Numbered from the stretch's first letter, positions 25,038 to 35,818 are shown. The stretch is DNA of 35,818 bases from Psychrobacter phenylpyruvicus DSM 7000 = NBRC 102152 (GCF_000685805.1 NZ_JMKP01000027.1:1-35818), one strand, 5' to 3'. The notes: generated by a model from the sequence alone, not told the origin. Program-made: numbers and translations.

Positions 25038-26051
25038 TTAGGTAGCCATTTGCTCGACTAACCACTGCTCAAAGTCAGTCACCTGATCCGCCAAATCAGC
25101 CCGATTCTTTTTAAGTGCCTCAAGCTTAGCTTTCACATCAGCGATGGTGTACTTGGTGTCTGTTAAAGCCTGTTTTAACTCATCAATCAGTTCCACATTT
25201 AACGCATCAGAGAAGATAACTACTTCGGTAATTACTGCTTGCTGCACATCTAAATGCAGGTCAACAATGCCCCAATCAAAGCGGGTTTCAATGTGGTGTG
25301 AAAACTGCGGTGTTTTACCAAAACGCCAGTCCCAGTCCGCCATCTGCTGATAGAACTTATTGAGATGCGGTTCTGCTTTTAAGGTGGCTTCGTCTAACTC
25401 CTCGACTGCAACTGTCTCTCCATAGTAGTCACAGAATGCCTCAATAATAGCGTCTGATAAGCTGTCGTGAGTGATACTGTCGTTAAATTCAACTAGGTTT
25501 GCTACACGGGAGCGGACAGATTTAATGCCTTTGGCTTGCAGCTTAAGGGGATGCGGATTAAGGTAATCACCCAGCTTTTGCATATTGGCATCAACCAGTA
25601 AGGTGCCATGATGGAAGCTACGATCAACTGCGTGTTTAAAGGCACTGCCTGATATTTTACGATCGCCGACCTGCATATCATTACGACCCGATTGAGTAGC
25701 GTCTATGCCCAGTTTTTTTAGGGCATTGATGATAATTTGGAAGTTGGCGTCTTGGTTATACTCCTCTTTGGGCGATAAAAAGGTGAAGTTAGTGTTGCCT
25801 AAATCATGAAATACCGCACCACCGCCACTTTGACGTCGGGCCAAATAAACCCCATCTTGTTCCATTTTGTCAGTTTTACACTCTACCCAAGGGTTTTGTG
25901 AGCGGCCGATAACAACAGTCTCGCTGTTACGCCATAAGAATAGAATATGAGTGTCTGGCTTAAGCTCTTGGAATATCCAGTCCTCTGTTGCGAGATTAAA
26001 CCAAGGGTTAGTAACTTCTGATTTTAGTATTCTTAGTTTCATAGTTTTCAT
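25038..26051 (-). CDS. lplA: lipoate--protein ligase LplA
   Basis: LplA activates free lipoate with ATP and attaches it to the E2 and H proteins of oxo-acid dehydrogenases and the glycine cleavage system. The 337 residues follow E. coli LplA closely: N-P-W-F-N-L-A-T-E near the N-terminus, F-L-W-R-N, VVIGRSQNPW, the binding loop RRQSGGGAVFHD, G-D-R-K-I-S-G-S-A, HHGTLLVDA, and a C-terminal accessory domain. Two starts are possible, 26051 and 26042; the second has CGGA at better spacing and fits the E. coli N-terminus slightly better. Confidence 0.95.
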   Translation of the reverse strand: MKTMKLRILKSEVTNPWFNLATEDWIFQELKPDTHILFLWRNSETVVIGRSQNPWVECKTDKMEQDGVYLARRQSGGGAVFHDLGNTNFTFLSPKEEYNQDANFQIIINALKKLGIDATQSGRNDMQVGDRKISGSAFKHAVDRSFHHGTLLVDANMQKLGDYLNPHPLKLQAKGIKSVRSRVANLVEFNDSITHDSLSDAIIEAFCDYYGETVAVEELDEATLKAEPHLNKFYQQMADWDWRFGKTPQFSHHIETRFDWGIVDLHLDVQQAVITEVVIFSDALNVELIDELKQALTDTKYTIADVKAKLEALKKNRADLADQVTDFEQWLVEQMAT

Positions 26052-26200
26052 CCGTAATCTAAATTAAGACAGTTAATCTTATTATCAAAGTTGCCGTCTT
26101 TAATATTATTATTTTTGGCTGAATAAATTGGCTAAGAATATTGTTGCGGATAAAACAGGGGATTTCAATTGAGCTTTGGTACAACTGCCTACAGATAACC

Positions 26201-27810
<1,610 letters not shown>

Positions 27811-28076
27811 TTGAATCTCAGTGATTTTTTTATTTAGTTTTCATTAATGGCCACTTATTAAGTGCTAGTTGTTAGAGGTTAGTTTAACAATCTAAACTTT
27901 CTCTATTCATTAGCTTACGTAATTTATTTAATAAAGTTAATTTAGCTGTAAGACATCTTCTAAGCCAACAATAAGCAGTAGTAAGCAGGATGTCTGAATA
28001 AAAAAGGCGCCTAAACCCTTAAAAATTAAGCTAAAATAGGGCTTTTGTCGCCCAGCTATCAAAGCCGAGACCTTCA

Positions 28077-28940
28077 ATGACCTTATCTCCTCCAAAGTTT
28101 AAAACTGACCAGTTTTTTAATCTTGAAGATAAATGGATTCAGACCGCACCAAAAGAGATTACCCACTATTACGATCAAGGTGAGGGCTTACCCTTACTGC
28201 TACTGCATGGTTCAGGATCAGGTACTTCAGCCGCTATGACTTGGTGGCAAAATATGCCTCATCTTAGTCAGAATTATCGTGCCATTGCTTTTGACTCTAT
28301 CGGCTATGGCGAAACGGTGACTGACGCAGATAGCAGCTATGGCATTAAGCAATGGGGCGATCACACTTTGCGCTTGATGGATGCATTGAATATTGATAAA
28401 GCTTGGCTAATGGGTAGCTCTTTGGGAGGATGGATAGCTTTACAACTGGCCTTAGACCATCCTGAACGAATTTATGGCGTGATATCCATCGGAACTGGGG
28501 GTGCTAAAAAAATAGACAAGCCTAAAACTGCCCCTACTGCCAAACCCAAAAGCACACTTTCAGCAGCTCTTATCAAACAGGATTTACAAAAGAACATCCG
28601 TAATGATGCGGTGGTGTGTGACACTTTAGTGCATTTACGTCATCAAGCCGCTCTAAAAGAACAAGCCGGCGGATTGAGACCTACCTTATTAGCAGCACGA
28701 GATCGAGACCGTGTTCATTTTGCTCTAGACTTCGAAGCTCTAGCCAAGCTTACCCTACCAGTATTATTAATCCATGGCGTGAATGACAAAGTGGTCCCCC
28801 TATCGCGTAGCCTTGAGCTATTAAATGTGATGCCCTCCGCAGATGCTCATTTCTACAGCCAGGCAGGACACTGGCCCCACATAGGTAAAGCCTGCGAATT
28901 TAATGAGTTAGTTAGCAGCTATATCAAACATAACAGCTAA
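28077..28940 (+). CDS. alpha/beta hydrolase, similar to meta-cleavage product hydrolases
   Basis: A 287-residue alpha/beta-fold hydrolase. The oxyanion region is HGSGSG (44-49). The nucleophile Ser115 lies in G-S-S-L-G-G, with Asp237 in G-V-N-D and His265 in A-G-H-W. The H-G-S-G-S-G and F-D-S-I-G-Y-G patterns resemble BphD/MhpC C-C hydrolases of aromatic ring-cleavage pathways, but no such pathway genes are nearby, so the substrate is open. No signal peptide. The ribosome site is weak. It is divergent from the GMC gene. Confidence 0.88.
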   Translation: MTLSPPKFKTDQFFNLEDKWIQTAPKEITHYYDQGEGLPLLLLHGSGSGTSAAMTWWQNMPHLSQNYRAIAFDSIGYGETVTDADSSYGIKQWGDHTLRLMDALNIDKAWLMGSSLGGWIALQLALDHPERIYGVISIGTGGAKKIDKPKTAPTAKPKSTLSAALIKQDLQKNIRNDAVVCDTLVHLRHQAALKEQAGGLRPTLLAARDRDRVHFALDFEALAKLTLPVLLIHGVNDKVVPLSRSLELLNVMPSADAHFYSQAGHWPHIGKACEFNELVSSYIKHNS

Positions 28941-29412
28941 GCAACTGCTGTCATATTCAGTAAGGTGGCTTAGCGTAAAGGAGCTTCAATAAGTCGCCTG
29001 CAGCAAGGCCTCTGACCCAGTCAGAACCACTATTTATATCCTGCCGATTTATATCTTATCAATCCTCTTCTTATGTCATCATACGTTCATAAAACTTTAT
29101 TATTGTTTAAGCGTTGCTGGTGTCACTCACTCAGCCATAGTTATGGCTATGGCCTTCACAGTGAATTTCTATAAAAAAATCTAAAAAACTTGGCTTCCTG
29201 TATTGTTTTCTACTCCACTCTTCTATAGACTTGCGCCCTCTAAAAAATAAACCCCGATTTACCCCCTTCTAAGTTTTACCTTGATGACCCTAGTACTTTA
29301 TAGGCTCCATTCTTAGTCACAGTTATACCGTTACCTATTTGTAGGTTTACTCATTAATCAGCAATCCGCTTATTACCCTTAGATAATTATTGGCATTAAC
29401 AGAGATTTTAGT
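28941..29412. other. 472-bp gene-free region
   Basis: No gene is seen. It contains a short dyad, AGCCATA-GT-TATGGCT, at 29133-29148. Composition is AT-rich, with no clear terminator after the alpha/beta hydrolase gene. Confidence 0.5.
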
Positions 29413-30483
29413 ATGAAAAAACACGTTGTTATTTTTGAAGCTCGTGGTGGTTCTGATAAGAGCAAATATGGCTACCGCCGTGACACTTACCCTATTGTTG
29501 AGTCGTTAAAAAAACGGGGTTGGAGCGCGGAAGTCATTTTTTATTCTGATGAAAACCGTGGCGAAATCTACCGTTATACCATCGACAAAGCAGACGCTTA
29601 CGTCAGCCGTATCAATCCAGGTAACCTAAAAGATGAAACCGGCTACTTTCAAATGCTACGCGAGCTGGTACATCAAGGGGTAAAAGGCTTACCGCACCCT
29701 GACGTCATGATTAACTATGGTGCCAAAAACGTGGTAGAGCGCCTAAAAGGCACTACCTTAGTACCCGAAGATGTGTACTGCTATTATGAGTACGATGAGC
29801 TGAAGCATCATTTCCCACAAACTTTAGCGCGTGGTGAGCGAGTTTTAAAACAAAACCGCGGCTCAACTGGTGAAGGTATTTGGCGGGTACAATTAAAAGA
29901 GCCCAAAAAATATAAAGACGTTGCCGAAATCCCAGAAGATGCGGTATTAAGACTGACGGAAGCTCGTGATAACCATGTTGAAGAAAAAACGATGGGTGAG
30001 TTTATTGAGTTTTGTTATCAATACTTAGAAGGTGATAGCGGTCTTATCTTGGACATGCCATTTTTACCGCGTATTAAAGAAGGTGAGATCCGGGTGTTGA
30101 TGCTACGTGATAAGGCGGTGTCTGTGGTACACAAAAAGCCTGATGAATCTGCCGATGCGTTCTCCGCTACCTTATTCTCTGGCGCCACTTATCGTTATGA
30201 TCAACCTGAACAATGGCAGGATATGGTAGATGAAGTTGAAGCCAGTATCCCGATGATACAAGCGCGTTTGGGCGGCTATGCCTTGCCGTTATTATGGACC
30301 GCCGACTTTATTTTAGATACTGATGACAAAGGCAATGACGTCTATGTCTTGGGCGAAATTAACTCCTCTTGCGTTGGCTTTTCGACCAACTTAGAGCTTT
30401 CAGAGAACATCGCTGATGAGATTATGAATTTAATTGAAGCTGAAAGTGTGATTAATAGCCGCTTCCCTGCTTTTAGAATCTAA
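29413..30483 (+). CDS. ATP-grasp-like protein, Cj0069 family
   Basis: A 356-residue soluble protein of the type often named Cj0069 family. It has the features of an ATP-grasp ligase: a Rossmann-like start (K-K-H-V-V-I-F-E-A-R-G-G), a glycine-rich loop LKQNRGSTGEGIWRV (about 153-168), a strand with G-E-I-R-V-L-M-L-R, and the metal-binding L-G-E-I-N-S-S near residue 325. Family members have no known substrate; amide or peptide bond formation is possible but unproven. It is monocistronic, with a strong terminator after it. Confidence 0.75.
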   Translation: MKKHVVIFEARGGSDKSKYGYRRDTYPIVESLKKRGWSAEVIFYSDENRGEIYRYTIDKADAYVSRINPGNLKDETGYFQMLRELVHQGVKGLPHPDVMINYGAKNVVERLKGTTLVPEDVYCYYEYDELKHHFPQTLARGERVLKQNRGSTGEGIWRVQLKEPKKYKDVAEIPEDAVLRLTEARDNHVEEKTMGEFIEFCYQYLEGDSGLILDMPFLPRIKEGEIRVLMLRDKAVSVVHKKPDESADAFSATLFSGATYRYDQPEQWQDMVDEVEASIPMIQARLGGYALPLLWTADFILDTDDKGNDVYVLGEINSSCVGFSTNLELSENIADEIMNLIEAESVINSRFPAFRI

Positions 30484-30540
30484 CCGACCACACTCTAGGC
30501 TCTAGCTTACAGTCATTTTTTAAGCTATGTAAATCCAATA

Positions 30541-30577
30541 AAGCCCCTCTATTTCATAGGTAGAGGGGCTTTTTTTG
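30541..30577 (+). terminator. intrinsic terminator
   Basis: AAGCCCCTCT (30541-30550) pairs perfectly with AGAGGGGCTT (30562-30571), followed by a T run. It closes the ATP-grasp gene. Confidence 0.95.
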
Positions 30578-30789
30578 GTTAACGGTCCTGGCCTTATCCT
30601 TTATTTCACTGCCTATTTAATTGCCTGTCTTTATTCGCTCATATCAAAAAAATCATTTTTAAACTCATGATTTATTGAAGTAATTATTTATTAAACAAAT
30701 GCTTAATTAATATTAAATTAACAATGTGTCTTTTTGTTTCTAGTAGTTAAAAATTTTTACCGCTTGATGGTCATGTTAATTATTTATGA

Positions 30790-30805
30790 TAGATTAGCAA
30801 ATCTA
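30790..30805. promoter_or_regulatory. small dyad overlapping a possible -10 box
   Basis: TAGATT (30790-30795) and AATCTA (30800-30805) are perfect inverted repeats with a 4-base gap, just after the TATGAT hexamer, a position suited to a repressor site. Confidence 0.4.
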
Positions 30806-30823
30806 ATAACTTTAGTCCTAGTT

Positions 30824-30847
30824 ATAAGTTTAGATTCATAAACTTAT
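30824..30847. promoter_or_regulatory. 9-bp perfect inverted repeat upstream of the amidohydrolase gene
   Basis: ATAAGTTTA (30824-30832) and TAAACTTAT (30839-30847) are exact inverted repeats around a 6-base spacer, 65 bases before the ATG. It may be an operator for an unlinked regulator or a leader hairpin. Confidence 0.45.
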
Positions 30848-30911
30848 GTGGATAAATTTTTATATTTTTAATCTATTAACTTATTTTAATCCATTAACTT
30901 AAGAGACCATC

Positions 30912-32777
30912 ATGAAACACTTTAAGCAAAAGAAAAACATAATCTTACTGGCTGGGGCAGCCAGTATTTTGTCGGCCTGTGCCACGCAAACCTCATCACA
31001 AGGGGCACAAGGCGGCTATAACACTCTCCAATCCGCCGACATGATTGTCACCAACGCCAAAATTGCGGTCATGGACAAAGACAGAACTACCGCTGAGGCA
31101 ATTGCCATTAAAGACGGCAAAGTACTGCGCACTGGTAGCGATGAAGAGATTTTACGCTTACGTAATGCCAATACCCAAGTGATTGATGGCAACGGCAGAA
31201 TGCTGATTCCTGGCTTAAATGACTCACACTTACATATTACTCGTGGCGGTCGCTTCTATAACTCTGAACTGCGCTGGGATGGGGTGACCTCATTGAAAGA
31301 AGCGCTACGTATGCTAAAAGAGCAGGCAGAAAGAACGCCTGAGGGTCAATGGGTGCGCGTTATTGGTGGCTGGTCACCTTACCAATTTGAAGAAAAAAGA
31401 ATGCCCACTATAGAAGAGATTAATGAAGCAACTGGTGACACTCCAGCCTTTGTGTTGTACCTATACAGCCGTGGTTGGCTCAACAAAGCGGGTATGAAAG
31501 CGTTAAATATCGACAGAAATACTCAGCCACCTAATGATCAAAGTCGTTATGAAAAAGATGAGAACGGCGATCCTACTGGCGTACTCTTGGCTGAGCCAAA
31601 CGCCATGATATTGTATCAAGTGATTGGTAAAATGCCTCAATTATCAAAACAGGAAATGCTGAACTCTACCAAGCACTTCCACCATGAGCTAAACCGCTTT
31701 GGCTTAACCAGTGCCATCGATGCAGGCGGTGGTGGTCATACTTTCCCAGACGATTATGAAGCCTCTAAAGCACTGGCTACCAGTGGCGACTCATCACTGC
31801 GTATCTCTTACTACCTGTTCCCACAGAAGGCTGGTGAAGAGCGTCAAGCTTTTGAAACTTGGATGACCAATCACACCGCCTCGGTGAATGAAGATATCGC
31901 ACATGAGCATGGCTATGAGCTAAAAGGCGGTGGTGAGTATATGACCTGGGCGGCAGGTGACTTTGAAAACTTCTTAGCAGATAAGCCATTGATTAAAGAC
32001 AATAAAGGATGGCGTGAAAGCACCAAAGAAGTTATCCAGATGCATGTCGATAAAGGTTGGCCATTTAGACAGCACTCAACTTATGGTGAAAACACCGCAT
32101 TAATCGTTGATTTAGTAGATGAAATTGACCGTGAAAATAATGGCAAAATCAAAAATGAAATGCGTTGGGCAATCGACCACGGTGAGACCATTACCGATGA
32201 GACCTTGCGTGAAATCAAACGCTTAAATGGCGGTGTTTCGGTACAAGACCGTATGGCTTATGCGGGTGAATACTTCGTTGAACGTTATGGTGCTGATGCA
32301 GCGAAAACCACACCTCCCTTCAAAAAAATATTCGATATGGGTATTCCTTTAGGCTCAGGTACCGATGGTACGCGTGTTGCCAGTTATAACCCTTGGATTT
32401 CATTGTACTGGATGACTACTGGTAAAACTGTCGGTGGCACTCAGTTATATGATAAAGACAATATCTTAGACCGAGACGATGCCTTAGAAGTCTACACCAG
32501 TGGTGGGGCTTGGTTCTCAAATGAAGAAGACGTAAAAGGTACCCTAGAGCCAGGTAAATATGCAGACTTTGTATTGTTATCTGATGACTACTTCACTGTA
32601 CCAGAAGAAAAAATAAAAACCATCGAATCGGTACTGACTGTGGTTGATGGTAAAGTGGTCTATGGGGCTGGCGAATATAACAAGCTAAATCCTCAGCTAC
32701 CTGAGGTTATCCCAAGCTGGTCACCTGTTAAATACTATGGTGGTTATCAAAACTCTGGGGAGCCTGAGGCCCGATAA
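30912..32777 (+). CDS. amidohydrolase-family lipoprotein, YtcJ-like
   Basis: A 621-residue metal-dependent hydrolase of the amidohydrolase superfamily (YtcJ-like). The signal peptide ends in the lipobox L-S-A-C (Cys23), so it is probably a lipoprotein. The N-terminal composite domain precedes D-S-H-L-H, with His106 and His108 as metal ligands. Other ligand stretches are F-R-Q-H-S-T-Y-G, W-A-I-D-H-G-E, and G-S-G-T-D-G-T with the late catalytic Asp. The C-terminus has the family's V-L-T-V-V-D-G-K-V-V-Y. The substrate is unknown. An AAGAG site precedes the ATG. A terminator follows. Confidence 0.9.
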   Translation: MKHFKQKKNIILLAGAASILSACATQTSSQGAQGGYNTLQSADMIVTNAKIAVMDKDRTTAEAIAIKDGKVLRTGSDEEILRLRNANTQVIDGNGRMLIPGLNDSHLHITRGGRFYNSELRWDGVTSLKEALRMLKEQAERTPEGQWVRVIGGWSPYQFEEKRMPTIEEINEATGDTPAFVLYLYSRGWLNKAGMKALNIDRNTQPPNDQSRYEKDENGDPTGVLLAEPNAMILYQVIGKMPQLSKQEMLNSTKHFHHELNRFGLTSAIDAGGGGHTFPDDYEASKALATSGDSSLRISYYLFPQKAGEERQAFETWMTNHTASVNEDIAHEHGYELKGGGEYMTWAAGDFENFLADKPLIKDNKGWRESTKEVIQMHVDKGWPFRQHSTYGENTALIVDLVDEIDRENNGKIKNEMRWAIDHGETITDETLREIKRLNGGVSVQDRMAYAGEYFVERYGADAAKTTPPFKKIFDMGIPLGSGTDGTRVASYNPWISLYWMTTGKTVGGTQLYDKDNILDRDDALEVYTSGGAWFSNEEDVKGTLEPGKYADFVLLSDDYFTVPEEKIKTIESVLTVVDGKVVYGAGEYNKLNPQLPEVIPSWSPVKYYGGYQNSGEPEAR

Positions 32778-32834
32778 TTTATAGCTTTAAGTAGCTTAGA
32801 TTCAATCACGATTTAAAAACATCCGAAGTAATTG

Positions 32835-32868
32835 AAAAATCCGAGCTATTTAAATAGCTCGGATTTTT
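32835..32868. terminator. perfect palindromic terminator
   Basis: AAAAATCCGAGCTAT (32835-32849) pairs with ATAGCTCGGATTTTT (32854-32868) around TTAA. It ends the amidohydrolase unit and could work in both directions. Confidence 0.9.
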
Positions 32869-32927
32869 TAGTATATAGCTTTAAAGGGTGTTGCAACCTG
32901 AATTTTGTCTATTAAACTGAAGATAGT

Positions 32928-32955
32928 AAAAAACGCCCCCAGTGTGAGCGTTTTT
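32928..32955 (-). terminator. terminator of the adhesin gene
   Basis: AAAAACGC (32929-32936) and GCGTTTTT (32948-32955) form an 8-bp stem; on the minus strand a run of T follows. It lies about 30 bases past the adhesin stop. Confidence 0.8.
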
Positions 32956-32984
32956 GTTGTTATTAGATTATCAAGAAGATGGGG

Positions 32985-35818
32985 TTAGATAACATCAGTA
33001 ATCGTATCTTGGATATAAACACTGTGAGTACTTGATGCGTTACTCCAAACGTTATAGGTGATAGAGCCATCATTGGCATCAACTTCAGTACCACCTTTAG
33101 TCCATACACCACCTGCAGTATCTTCAAAACGATACGGTTCTGTTAGACCAGATTGACGTCCAATATTTACAGTATCATCTGCACCACCTTTCATGTAAAG
33201 GTCATTAGTTAGGTTATCAATATTGACATTATTTAAATTTCTGTCTGAGTTATTAAGGTTAATAATTTCGACATTTAAAATATTACTTAAACTAATATTT
33301 GAATTACTATTAGAATTCGTAATATTTATAGTATCTGTACCGTCTCCTCCATCAACAGTAGCACCAGCTCTAATGTTACCGTTGAAATTTAAAATATCAT
33401 TACCAGCACCAGCATCGACATTGCCGTCAATATAACCAGTTAAAGTAAAGGTGTCATTACCTGCACCTAAATTCGTATTAGTTGATGCAAGTATGTTATC
33501 AGATATTGTAATGAAATCACCACCATCACCTAAATCCACAGCTGTTCCTACTCCCTGAATACTACCAGTAATGACTACCGTATCAATACCTAAACCCGTA
33601 TCAACTAAAGAACCACCTTCAATATTTCTTACAGTTAGTTCATCATCACCATCATTCAGATAAATACTGACAGTATCACCGTTAATATCTTCTCCAATAG
33701 TAATCTTATCAATACCAGCACCAGTACTCATACTTGTTACTTTATTGCCTTGATTGCTGTTATCAAAATCTTTTGCAATATCGACGATATCGTCACCAGC
33801 ACCCATGGTGATTGTAGTGCCTGATTCAGTATACCAGTTGTTAATCCCCCCTGAAGTTAAAACTATTTTGTTATTACCATCTCCAAGATCATATACACCA
33901 GAGATATCACAGTTATTTTCATTAACTGGGGATTCAACAAAAATTGTGTCATCTCCGTCACCAGTTATTACAGTGACATTATCAAAGTCATCGCCTGAGT
34001 TGATATAGTTATTACCACCGCCTAATAACAGACTGCTATTTTTTAAATCTGAATTAGGAAGTTTCATTTCAAATACATCGTCACCATCGCCTGCAATCAC
34101 TTGAATATAATTAAAGTTACCTTCAGCCGTCTTAGTAACAGTGTTATTACCATCACCCATATCTATAACAGTAGGATTATTAGCAGACTGACCGTCTAAC
34201 TTTTCTGCAATGACTGTATCATCTCCTGCACCCATGAAAATATTTACACCATTCTCAATGTTGCCATTTAATTTTAGCGTATCATTACCACCAGCTAAAT
34301 CAAGATTAAAAATATCATCCGCTCCATTGTAATTGTCGATATTACCATCAACATACACGGTTTGAGAGGCATCTGAGAAAGTTGTGGTATAGATTTGATA
34401 GACGTCACCATTGATAGTAGTTGTAGGAATAGGGTCAGGTTGTCCTGGGCTAAATGATGTTGTTGCGGTTTCAGGGTTATCCTCCGGATTCAATACACCA
34501 TTTGGACCATCGCTACTATCAAAATAATAAATTTCATTAGCAACAGGAGTAACATTACCTGCTTTATCAACAAAATCAATTGGTAAAAATTCATCAAACA
34601 CTTCAGTTTCTGCCTGCATTGCAGTTAACTCTGCTGCTGTAGGTTCTGCTGAACTATTACTATTAACATCATAATTATCTGGGTCATTTACGTCTAAGAA
34701 GGCATTCATTTGTGAAGTAGTTAATTGCAACGTCCATTCAGCTCCCTCTGTAACTATAACCTTAGACTTTTCGTTATTATAATTAACAAATATAGTTCCA
34801 TTTTCAGTTGAAATACCAGAAATTGTATTGTTAGTAGTATCGAATCCAGTAATAATTGGAACTGTCGCTACAGTATCAAGCTCAAATTCTACCGATTCCG
34901 AGGTTTCTAAATTAGAATCAGCTATAGCTGGGATATTATCTACTTTAGCCTCATAGCGATACTCTTTATCTGGCTCACCATCTGATAAAGTATCATCAAA
35001 ACTGAAGTCTGGTCCTGAACCAGTTAATGAGATTCCTGATCCGCTTGTGCTAGCTATAACTCCTTCATCAATCCAGTTACCCTCTTCATCTTTATATGAA
35101 CGTATAACTTGTAATTCTTGATAATTAATCGCAATTTCTTTATCAAGTTTAATAATTACAGTCGGAGTATTATCGTTTGTTAAACCCTCTAATGGAGCGA
35201 CGGGGGTGCCAATATCAAGGGCTTGTGCTACATTTCCCTCATATAAATAGGCAGCTCCATAATCTGTTGATTGAACTCCATTAATTACGGTGGCACTACC
35301 TGTTGGAGTTGTTGTATTACTTAGCTCATCACCGTTTGCATCAAAATCCGTCAAGTCGTCACTTAGCGTAAGCTCTTTAACTTTGGCTAGTACCACAACT
35401 TCGTCACTTGTAACATCAGTTGACGCATTGCCTGCTGTATCTAATACCTTAGCAACCACACTATTATCACCTGAAGCTAATGGTATAAATGCAGGTGATG
35501 CAGCCTTAGGGCTGGCTGTACTAGTATCTAAACTCCAACTATTGTCAGCTTCTGGAGTCACAATATAAGTAGCACCGCCAATGGTTACTTCTAAAGTTTC
35601 ACCACTAATCAATGCTTCTGATACCGTACCTGTAATTACTGGTGATGTACTGGTTGTGTATAGTACATCGAAAGCTGGTGTGGCTAGATCTGCATCGACT
35701 GTTGGGGTGGTAGCAGGCACTGTGGTATCAATCTTAACCACTTGCGTGGCTGTGGCACCTTCATTACCAGCTGTATCAACAATACGGGCTTTTACGGTGT
35801 AATCACCTTCTGTCATCG
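32985..35818 (-). CDS. large Ig-like/beta-solenoid surface protein, C-terminal part
   Basis: The last 943 codons of a larger gene whose 5' part lies beyond the right edge; the first in-window ATG is not a start. Visible residues 1-430 or so are bacterial Ig-like modules with linkers such as D-T-A-G-N and V-K-I-D-T-T-V-P. Residues about 505-880 hold some 16 copies of a G-x-G-[DN]-[DN]-like turn spaced 19-27 residues, forming a probable beta-solenoid. A 60-residue tail ends in Q-D-T-I-T-D-V-I. Only one cysteine (Cys636) is present, and the protein is rich in Asp, Asn, Thr and Gly, as in exported RTX-like adhesins. Secretion by a type I system is likely but no such genes are in the window. Confidence 0.85.
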   Translation of the reverse strand, partial: MTEGDYTVKARIVDTAGNEGATATQVVKIDTTVPATTPTVDADLATPAFDVLYTTSTSPVITGTVSEALISGETLEVTIGGATYIVTPEADNSWSLDTSTASPKAASPAFIPLASGDNSVVAKVLDTAGNASTDVTSDEVVVLAKVKELTLSDDLTDFDANGDELSNTTTPTGSATVINGVQSTDYGAAYLYEGNVAQALDIGTPVAPLEGLTNDNTPTVIIKLDKEIAINYQELQVIRSYKDEEGNWIDEGVIASTSGSGISLTGSGPDFSFDDTLSDGEPDKEYRYEAKVDNIPAIADSNLETSESVEFELDTVATVPIITGFDTTNNTISGISTENGTIFVNYNNEKSKVIVTEGAEWTLQLTTSQMNAFLDVNDPDNYDVNSNSSAEPTAAELTAMQAETEVFDEFLPIDFVDKAGNVTPVANEIYYFDSSDGPNGVLNPEDNPETATTSFSPGQPDPIPTTTINGDVYQIYTTTFSDASQTVYVDGNIDNYNGADDIFNLDLAGGNDTLKLNGNIENGVNIFMGAGDDTVIAEKLDGQSANNPTVIDMGDGNNTVTKTAEGNFNYIQVIAGDGDDVFEMKLPNSDLKNSSLLLGGGNNYINSGDDFDNVTVITGDGDDTIFVESPVNENNCDISGVYDLGDGNNKIVLTSGGINNWYTESGTTITMGAGDDIVDIAKDFDNSNQGNKVTSMSTGAGIDKITIGEDINGDTVSIYLNDGDDELTVRNIEGGSLVDTGLGIDTVVITGSIQGVGTAVDLGDGGDFITISDNILASTNTNLGAGNDTFTLTGYIDGNVDAGAGNDILNFNGNIRAGATVDGGDGTDTINITNSNSNSNISLSNILNVEIINLNNSDRNLNNVNIDNLTNDLYMKGGADDTVNIGRQSGLTEPYRFEDTAGGVWTKGGTEVDANDGSITYNVWSNASSTHSVYIQDTITDVI

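Larger units (their letters stand above)
30484..30911. other. 428-bp gene-free region upstream of the amidohydrolase gene
   Basis: Very AT-rich after the terminator at 30541-30577. It holds a possible promoter (TTGATG 30764-30769, TATGAT 30785-30790, gap 15) and two inverted repeats listed separately. Confidence 0.5.

Noticed and set aside
29133..29148. AGCCATA/TATGGCT dyad as a regulatory site
   Set aside because: It lies about 265 bases before the next gene with no promoter nearby; noted in the region entry only.
35290..35802. Plus-strand frames of 92 and 73 codons over the adhesin
   Set aside because: They are complements of repetitive Thr/Val-rich coding sequence and have no independent support.

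Overview
The window looks like a chromosomal piece of a Psychrobacter-like gammaproteobacterium (family Moraxellaceae). The reasons are a Na+-translocating NADH:quinone reductase (NQR) locus beside NhaD, a TesA/YbbA/YbbP block, AvtA, LplA and NfsB proteins of gammaproteobacterial type, a moderately AT-rich composition, and a large Ig-like surface protein. The genus is inferred from gene content; no rRNA or tRNA is present. The left edge lies inside an IS982-type element and the right edge inside a repetitive adhesin gene, as expected if the window is a contig that ends at repeats.

Layout. 1-6.8 kb is a sodium-bioenergetics region: the 3' end of an IS982 transposase fused into the start of nqrE, then nqrF, a short-chain dehydrogenase, apbE (which flavinylates NqrB/NqrC), nhaD (Na+/H+ antiporter) and nqrM (NQR iron-site maturation factor). 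6.9-9.6 kb holds a CynX/NimT-type MFS transporter and avtA. 9.7-16.4 kb holds a tesA-like lipoprotein esterase, an HdeD-type membrane protein, ybbA, a reverse-strand VOC protein, a second SDR and ybbP; the usually adjacent ABC pair ybbA/ybbP is split by two unrelated genes.

16.5-20.7 kb is accessory: one AT-rich 1243-codon gene with an N-terminal Mrr/PD-(D/E)XK-like domain, a central STAND-type P-loop NTPase and a roughly 860-residue C-terminal region. This is the architecture of Avs-like, NLR-related antiphage proteins, and it is the best candidate here for an undescribed system. A 450-bp gene-free AT-rich stretch follows it.

20.7-28.9 kb carries nfsB, a cysteine-rich von Willebrand A protein, a small unknown protein with a TTG start, a D-2-hydroxyacid dehydrogenase, lplA, a GMC oxidoreductase broken by a one-base frameshift, and an alpha/beta hydrolase. 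29.4-32.8 kb has an ATP-grasp-like protein and a YtcJ-like amidohydrolase lipoprotein preceded by two inverted repeats. 33.0-35.8 kb is the C-terminal part of a large Ig-like/beta-solenoid surface protein on the minus strand.

Most transcription units end in clear intrinsic terminators. Two genes look damaged: nqrE by the IS, and the GMC oxidoreductase by a frameshift.
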